A DNA stretch of 64,000 bases from Hymenobacter metallilatus. Its GTDB lineage: Bacteria > Bacteroidota > Bacteroidia > Cytophagales > Hymenobacteraceae. The translations under genes and the position numbers were made by a program. The notes below the pieces were generated by a model. It had not been told where the DNA came from. It searched no databases and saw only the letters and a list, made by a program, of their open reading frames with translations. Within the stretch, counting starts at the first letter, position 1; each line of letters begins with the position of its first letter. Below are positions 59,833 through 64,000 of the stretch, one piece after another. Location: the NCBI RefSeq assembly GCF_003944705.1, contig NZ_RWIS01000001.1, positions 744,001 through 808,000 on the forward strand, written 5' to 3'.

Positions 59833-60615
59833 TTACTCGTCCAAAATGCCGCCTACCATTCTGCCCAGAATACTACCGCTTTCCTTCTGAGCGTTGCCAC
59901 CGTTGGGAGCCAGGGCCTGAATCAGCTTTTTCACGGGCATAGACTGCAGCCATACGCGGCCGGTGCCGCGCAGCGTGGCCAGCAGCAGTCCTTCTCCGCC
60001 AAAAATCATGGATTTCAGGCCGCCGGCCCGGGCAATGCTGAAGTCGATGCCGGGCTCGAAGGCCACTACGCAGCCGGTATCCACCCGCAACAGCTCGTTG
60101 TTAAGGCGCTTCTCGATGATGGTGCCGCCGGCGTGCACAAAGGCTCTACCGTCGCCGGTGATTTTCTGCAGAATAAAGCCTTCCCCGCCGAATAAGCCGG
60201 CGCCCAGCTTCTGGTTGAAATGCAGGCTGATTTTGGTGCCCTTGGCCGCGGCTAGAAACCCGTCTTTCTGCACAATCAGGCCCTGAGGCAGCTCACGCAG
60301 GTTAATGGGAATTATAGTACCCGGATAAGGAGCCGAAAAAGCTACGTGCGCCTTACCGTAGCCGCCGCGGTGGGTAAAGTGCGTCATGAACAGCGACTCG
60401 CCCGTAATCAGGCGGGTGCCGGCCGAAAACAGCTTGCCCATGAAGCCCTGGTCAGGCTCCGAGCCGTCGCCCATCTTGGTTTCGAAGGCAATGGCTTCGC
60501 TCATGTACACCATGGCGCCGGCTTCAGCCACTACCGTTTCGTTGGGGTCCAGCTCTACCTCGAGTACCTGGATATCGTTCCCCAGAATTTTGTAATCAAC
60601 ATCGTGGGACTGCAT
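59833..60615 (-). CDS. TIGR00266/AIM24 family protein
   Basis: A 260-residue soluble protein of the AIM24 family, named after a yeast mitochondrial protein. The repeated beta structure is visible: [20 protein letters not shown] (residues 5–24), [90 protein letters not shown]. The last ([20 protein letters not shown]) is the family's signature. The C-terminus ([15 protein letters not shown]) is a Gly-rich tail. Function in bacteria is unknown. The start was set at the ATG at 60615 ([11 protein letters not shown]), matching the family; the open frame upstream encodes an unrelated hydrophobic stretch. Confidence 0.9.
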   Translation of the reverse strand: MQSHDVDYKILGNDIQVLEVELDPNETVVAEAGAMVYMSEAIAFETKMGDGSEPDQGFMGKLFSAGTRLITGESLFMTHFTHRGGYGKAHVAFSAPYPGTIIPINLRELPQGLIVQKDGFLAAAKGTKISLHFNQKLGAGLFGGEGFILQKITGDGRAFVHAGGTIIEKRLNNELLRVDTGCVVAFEPGIDFSIARAGGLKSMIFGGEGLLLATLRGTGRVWLQSMPVKKLIQALAPNGGNAQKESGSILGRMVGGILDE

Positions 60616-60697
60616 CAGCAAAAAGAAGGAAAGGAATGCGTGAATGATGCCCCAAGTATAGTAAAACGTCAATTTATGCTGGCCTGCCTACTACCTG

Positions 60698-60744
60698 GTC
60701 CTCCCGGGCGGGGCAGCTCCGGGAGCCGCCCCGCCCGGGAGGAC
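60698..60744. terminator. Strong GC-rich hairpin downstream of the 60752 gene
   Basis: A perfect 17-bp stem (GTCCTCCCGGGCGGGGC at 60698–60714 and complement at 60728–60744). It lies just after the stop of the minus-strand gene at 60752. No T-tract is apparent, so it may be a transcript-stabilising hairpin rather than a classical terminator. Confidence 0.55.
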
Positions 60745-60751
60745 GGCTTCT

Positions 60752-61117
60752 TTACTCAGCGTCTTCGGTGTGGAGGCTTGCTTCGTCCTCGGAAGCGGCT
60801 TTAGGTCCTTTCTTCTTGGCCTCCCGGCTGGTCCGGCGCATAAAATCCTCGTCCGACTCTTCGGGCTCCTGCGAGCCGTCTTCCAGTTGAAACTCCTCTT
60901 CTTCCTCTTTCTCACCAAATTGTCCGTCCCGGTTCACGAGCTTTTTGTCGCGCACGTGCCGATTCAGAAACTGGTTGATATCCTCGATGGAATAGTTGGA
61001 GGTGATTTCGCCCAGCGGGTTCACCTTAATTTCAAAGCCTTCGAGTTCTTTGTGTACCCGGGCTTTTTTCTCGGGGTCTACTTTCTTCTTTTTCGGGCTA
61101 ACAGGTTTCTTGGCCAT
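60752..61117 (-). CDS. Small charged protein, conserved in Bacteroidota
   Basis: A 121-residue hydrophilic protein: Lys-rich at the start (MAKKPVSPKKKKVDPEKKAR), a folded middle (ELEGFEIKVNPLGEITSNYS, IEDINQFLNRHVRDKKL), then a highly acidic tail (EKEEEEEFQLEDGSQEPEES). The core pattern 'GFEIKVNxxGEI..NYSIDxINxFLNxxV.DKKL' is one I associate with a small uncharacterised Bacteroidota protein, but I cannot name a family. The charge separation suggests binding to another macromolecule. A terminator with 24-bp arms lies upstream. Confidence 0.7.
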   Translation of the reverse strand: MAKKPVSPKKKKVDPEKKARVHKELEGFEIKVNPLGEITSNYSIEDINQFLNRHVRDKKLVNRDGQFGEKEEEEEFQLEDGSQEPEESDEDFMRRTSREAKKKGPKAASEDEASLHTEDAE

Positions 61118-61208
61118 AATGGAGGTGGCTTAGGAGGGGCTGGAGGGTTGCCGGCTGCAGGGCCGGTACCTGGTAGGTACGGAAGCCGGCCCGGTAAAGA
61201 TGTATCGG

Positions 61209-61270
61209 CGGCTCAGAACGCAAAAAGTCCGTCTGACCGAGGTCAAACGGACTTTTTGCGTTCTGAGCCG
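61209..61270. terminator. Perfect hairpin with 24-bp arms after gltX
   Basis: The arms (61209–61232 and 61247–61270) match exactly over 24 bases. The inner part AAAAAGTCCGT / ACGGACTTTTT gives a T-tract in both directions. It lies 9 bases after the gltX stop, the region upstream of the 61117 gene. Confidence 0.85.
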
Positions 61271-61278
61271 GCGGGTAG

Positions 61279-62820
61279 CTACGCCGGCAGCGCCGCCACG
61301 GCCGCCTGAATCCGCTCGGCGGTTTCCTGCGGGCCCAGAATGTGCATAATGTGCATCAGGTCGGGGCCGGCGGCGTTGCCCGTTACGGCTACGCGCAAGG
61401 CTTGCAGCACCTGTCCGATTTTGATGCCCTGGGCTTCCAGCACTTGCGTGAGCAAGGCCTTAATACCCTCGGCCGAAGCGTCGGCGGCAGCCGGCAGTTG
61501 CGCGGCAAACTCCGCTAGGGCCGCCGCTACCTGCGGGTTCCACTTCTTGCTGATTACCTGCTCGTCGTAGCTGGCGGGGCGCTGGAAAAACAGCTGGGCT
61601 TCCTTGGCTAAGTCGGCGGGAAAGGTGGCGCGCTCCTTCACCAGGGCGGCAATCTGCTCAGCCTGGCCGGCGGGCACCGCAATGCCCTGCTTGCTCAGCT
61701 CCTCGGTGAGGTACTGGGCCAGCTCAGCGTCGGGCTTGGCGCGCAGGTACTGCTCATTGTACCAGCGCACCTTGTTCTGGTCGAAGCGGGCCGGTGACTT
61801 GCTTACACGCTCAATTGAGAAGTGCTCAATCAGCTCGTCCATCGTGAACAGCTCCTGCTGGGTGCCGGGGTTCCAGCCCAAAAAGGCCAGAAAGTTGATG
61901 AACGCCTCGGGCAGGTAGCCCGACTCGCGGTAGCCGCTACTTACGGTTGGCTCGCCGGTTTCGGCGTCTTTGCCGTGAAATTCCAGCGGAAACACCGGGA
62001 AACCCAGCTTGTCTCCGTCCCGCTTGCTCAGCTTGCCGGTGCCATCGGGCTTGAGTAGCAGGGGCAGGTGGGCAAACTGGGGCATGGTGCTTTCCCAGCC
62101 CAGGTAGCGGTACAGCAGTACGTGTAGCGGGGCCGAGGGCAGCCACTCCTCACCCCGAATCACGTGGGTAATTTCCATCAGGTGGTCGTCCACGATATTG
62201 GCCAGGTGGTAGGTCGGCATCCCGTCTGACTTCATCAGCACCTTATCATCAATGGAGGAGGAATGCACCACCACCCAGCCCCGGATCAGGTCGTTGAAGC
62301 GAATTTCCTCCTTACGGGGTACCTTCAACCGAATCACGTAGGGCGCTCCTGAATCCAGGAGTTGCTGTACTTCCTCGGCCGGTAGGGTAAGGGAGTTGCG
62401 CATCTGAGCGCGGGTAATGCTGTTGTACTGGGGGTTAGGCACCTTGGCGGCCGTCAAGCGGGCACGCATGGCGTCCAGCTCCTCGGGCGTATCAAAGGCA
62501 TAGTAGGCCGAGCCGCTGTCGAGCAGCTGCTGGGCGTATTGCCTGTACATAGGCTTCCGCTCGCTCTGGCGGTAGGGAGCGTGGGGGCCGCCCTGCTCAA
62601 TTCCCTCGTCGATTTCGATGCCACACCAGCGCAACGAGTCCATAATATACTGCTCGGCACCCGGTACAAAGCGGTTCTGGTCGGTATCCTCAATGCGGAG
62701 CAGCATCTTGCCGCCCAGTTTGCGGGCTAGCAGATAGTTATACAGCGCAGTGCGCACACCGCCAATATGCAGCGGCCCGGTAGGGCTGGGCGCAAAGCGC
62801 ACCCGTACTTCTCTTTCCAT
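61279..62820 (-). CDS. gltX: Glutamate–tRNA ligase
   Basis: A class I synthetase that charges tRNA-Glu. The 513-residue product has the HIGH motif RFAPSPTGPLHIGGVRTA (residues 8–25), the KMSKS loop KLSKRDGDKLGFP (about 250), the zinc-free stem-contact domain and the C-terminal anticodon-binding helices (LTQVLEAQGIKIGQVLQALR, VAVTGNAAGPDLMHIMHILG). The zinc cysteines of E. coli GltX are absent, as in many bacteria. A GluQRS paralogue is excluded by the full length and C-terminal domain. The gene is followed by a perfect hairpin terminator and preceded by an AT-rich leader. Confidence 0.97.
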   Translation of the reverse strand: MEREVRVRFAPSPTGPLHIGGVRTALYNYLLARKLGGKMLLRIEDTDQNRFVPGAEQYIMDSLRWCGIEIDEGIEQGGPHAPYRQSERKPMYRQYAQQLLDSGSAYYAFDTPEELDAMRARLTAAKVPNPQYNSITRAQMRNSLTLPAEEVQQLLDSGAPYVIRLKVPRKEEIRFNDLIRGWVVVHSSSIDDKVLMKSDGMPTYHLANIVDDHLMEITHVIRGEEWLPSAPLHVLLYRYLGWESTMPQFAHLPLLLKPDGTGKLSKRDGDKLGFPVFPLEFHGKDAETGEPTVSSGYRESGYLPEAFINFLAFLGWNPGTQQELFTMDELIEHFSIERVSKSPARFDQNKVRWYNEQYLRAKPDAELAQYLTEELSKQGIAVPAGQAEQIAALVKERATFPADLAKEAQLFFQRPASYDEQVISKKWNPQVAAALAEFAAQLPAAADASAEGIKALLTQVLEAQGIKIGQVLQALRVAVTGNAAGPDLMHIMHILGPQETAERIQAAVAALPA

Positions 62821-62988
62821 AAGTCAGTCAGTTCGCAACGCTTTCGGGTGGGAAAACGCGCCGCAAAGGTAAGGGAATACAATGAGCGAATAGTGGAATG
62901 ATTGGATAGGGGGCGGGTTGAGCAATTAACCGCCGGCCGCTGGCCAGAATGGGCAACTAGGTATGCCATTCCGCTTGGCCTCTTCGGT

Positions 62989-63597
62989 TCATTCTATCAC
63001 CAAACCGTACTTGCTTAGGAGGCCCGGCAGGCTCTGCAGCGCAAAACGGGCCTGTTTCACGTCATTCAGCTCGGGGTCCAGCACCACATCCTGCGCCGAT
63101 AGAAAATCGGCGCCCCGCAGCGTAGTCTGGCTGAACACGGCCCCGTGCAGTTGGCAATCCTGAAAAATGGCTCCAGTGAGGTCGGCGCGGGTAAAATCGG
63201 CTTCCCGCAAAGAACAGTGCAGAAAGCGTGTATTGGGCATTGCTTTGCCCCAGAAGGAGGCATAATCGAGTTGGCACCGCTCGAAATGCACATCAAAGAG
63301 CATGTCGCGGCAGGCCGTAAACGGCAACCCCAGCAGCTTGCAGCCAGTGAAGGCTACGTTTTGCAGGGCGGTATTAGCCAGCGTGGTTCCCGCCAGGTTG
63401 CAGTTCTCAAACAAACATTCGCTAAAGCGGCGGCCAGAGAGGTCAGCCTGGCTTAAATCGAAGCCAATGAAGTGAAATTGCTCAAACTCACGCTGACCGA
63501 GCAGCTCCGGCGGCAGTGCCCGCGTCAGCACGTTTTCGGGAGGGAAGTAGCTGGGCTTCGCCAGTGGTGTAGCCTGCTTGCGTGGTCGGCGCATCAT
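62989..63597 (-). CDS. Pentapeptide-repeat protein
   Basis: A 202-residue protein dominated by pentapeptide repeats A(D/N)LxX: FDLSQADLSGRRFSECLFEN, CNLAGTTLANTALQNVAF, then after a loop FERCQLDYASF, LREADFTRADLTGAIFQDC, LHGAVFSQTTLRGADF. Such repeats fold into a square right-handed beta helix. Qnr/MfpA members mimic DNA and bind gyrase; others have unknown roles. Over the first ~40 residues it is basic and lacks repeats. The ATG at 63597 overlaps the upstream TGA by ATGA, so translation is coupled to the preceding small membrane protein. Confidence 0.85.
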   Translation of the reverse strand: MMRRPRKQATPLAKPSYFPPENVLTRALPPELLGQREFEQFHFIGFDLSQADLSGRRFSECLFENCNLAGTTLANTALQNVAFTGCKLLGLPFTACRDMLFDVHFERCQLDYASFWGKAMPNTRFLHCSLREADFTRADLTGAIFQDCQLHGAVFSQTTLRGADFLSAQDVVLDPELNDVKQARFALQSLPGLLSKYGLVIE

Positions 63598-63788
63598 GCA
63601 CGATTTCTGGCGCTCCACCAGAGTAGCAGCCCAAGCAGCGTTGCGCCGCCCTTAATAACCCAGGCTACGGTTGGTCCCCAGGTATTCATCCAGTCCAGTA
63701 GCGGAAACCGAAAGTTAACGGGCAGCAGAAGGGGGGCAACGAGGGCAATCAACCCGGCGAAAAACAAAAAAATACCTACCTCACGCAT
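63594..63788 (-). CDS. Small membrane protein translationally coupled to the pentapeptide-repeat gene
   Basis: A 64-residue protein with two helices (VGIFLFFAGLIALVAPLLLP and TVAWVIKGGATLLGLLLWWS). Between them lies a short loop (VNFRFPLLDWMNTWGP). The ATGA overlap with the pentapeptide-repeat gene supports it as a real gene. No family is recognised. Confidence 0.6.
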   Translation of the reverse strand: MREVGIFLFFAGLIALVAPLLLPVNFRFPLLDWMNTWGPTVAWVIKGGATLLGLLLWWSARNRA

Positions 63789-63929
63789 ACTGGTGCAGTT
63801 ATTAGATAATGAAGTGATGAAATAGGGAGCTTGCTGTCCAGTAAAACCGGAGGCCCAGTCTGCGCAATCCGCACATGCGGTGCAAACCGAGCAACAAACT
63901 CCCTATTCCTGTACTTCACAAATTTGCCA

Positions 63930-64000
63930 TTACTGCACGGCTACGCAGGATATTTCCACCAGCACATCCTTGGGCAACCGGCTCACCTCTACTGTTTCGC
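63930..64000 (-). CDS. RidA family protein (C-terminal end only)
   Basis: Only the last 23 codons are in the window. Read on the minus strand they give TVEVSRLPKDVLVEISCVAV followed by Gln and stop. This is the RidA/YjgF C-terminal motif, where the Arg-Leu-Pro-x-Asp-Val block and the final Ile-(Glu/Ser)-Cys-Val/Ile-Ala are highly conserved. RidA deaminates reactive enamine/imine intermediates from amino-acid enzymes. The rest lies beyond the window's right edge. Confidence 0.8.
   Translation of the reverse strand, partial: ETVEVSRLPKDVLVEISCVAVQ

Noticed and set aside
1..64000. Insertion sequences, prophage or integrated elements
   Set aside because: No transposase, integrase, capsid or restriction gene is visible; the mobile-looking sequences are all short and non-coding.
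1..64000. tRNA or rRNA genes
   Set aside because: I found no cloverleaf with a TTCGAATC-like T-loop in the gaps I read and no rRNA sequence; a covariance search would settle small RNAs.

Overview
The window looks like chromosomal DNA of a GC-rich member of Bacteroidota, most like the Hymenobacteraceae (Hymenobacter and relatives). The evidence is lineage-typical families (DUF4175, DUF4385, M61 protease with PDZ, LptB/LptC, the coaX–outer membrane protein–lptC order, recF next to a DUF721 gene), the near absence of Shine-Dalgarno sequences, and several promoters of the Bacteroidota TAnnTTTG type. Genus is an inference; no rRNA gene is present.

Layout. 0–10.3 kb: the 3' part of a DUF4175 coiled-coil protein, an RsbW-like ATP-binding protein, ybeY, an ATE/GNAT-like protein, mnmG, a methyltransferase and an Ig-like lipoprotein, all on the + strand. 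10.3–11.5 kb: a gene-free segment packed with DnaA-box-like 9-mers beside a very AT-rich stretch, the likely replication origin (oriC); more boxes lie at 12.7 kb. 11.5–25 kb: DUF4385, an uncharacterised protein, a phosphate transporter, glyS, an RND/MMPL transporter, ileS, lspA and an aldo/keto reductase. 25–35.4 kb: a two-domain peptide-type ABC ATPase, an R2K-like ATP-grasp protein, rnr, a TonB-domain protein, a polyprenyl synthase, a rhomboid protease, small membrane proteins and a glycerophosphodiesterase. 35.4–36.1 kb: an AT-rich island with a small HTH protein inside an array of TGTTACA motifs, followed at once by a parS-like palindrome. 36.2–47.2 kb: thioesterase, DUF721, recF, pdhA, a TPR protein, ribH, a DksA-like protein, a pseudouridine synthase with a long disordered tail, coaX, an outer membrane protein and lptC. 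47.4–64 kb: a PpiD-like chaperone, a TPR protein, recJ, an M61 protease, lptB, a GH3 protein, an AIM24 protein, gltX, a pentapeptide-repeat protein and the 3' end of a RidA gene.

The genes are mainly housekeeping: translation (ybeY, mnmG, glyS, ileS, gltX, rluB-type), replication and repair (oriC, recF, DUF721, recJ, parS-like site), envelope building (lspA, lptB, lptC, PpiD-like, rhomboid) and central metabolism (pdhA, ribH, coaX). The unusual content is mostly non-coding. Several families of palindromic elements fill the gaps between genes, and two such elements sit in frame inside ileS. One gene pair converges on an exact 78-bp palindrome. The best candidates for something undescribed are the HTH/TGTTACA/parS-like locus at 35.4–36.1 kb and the palindromic element families.
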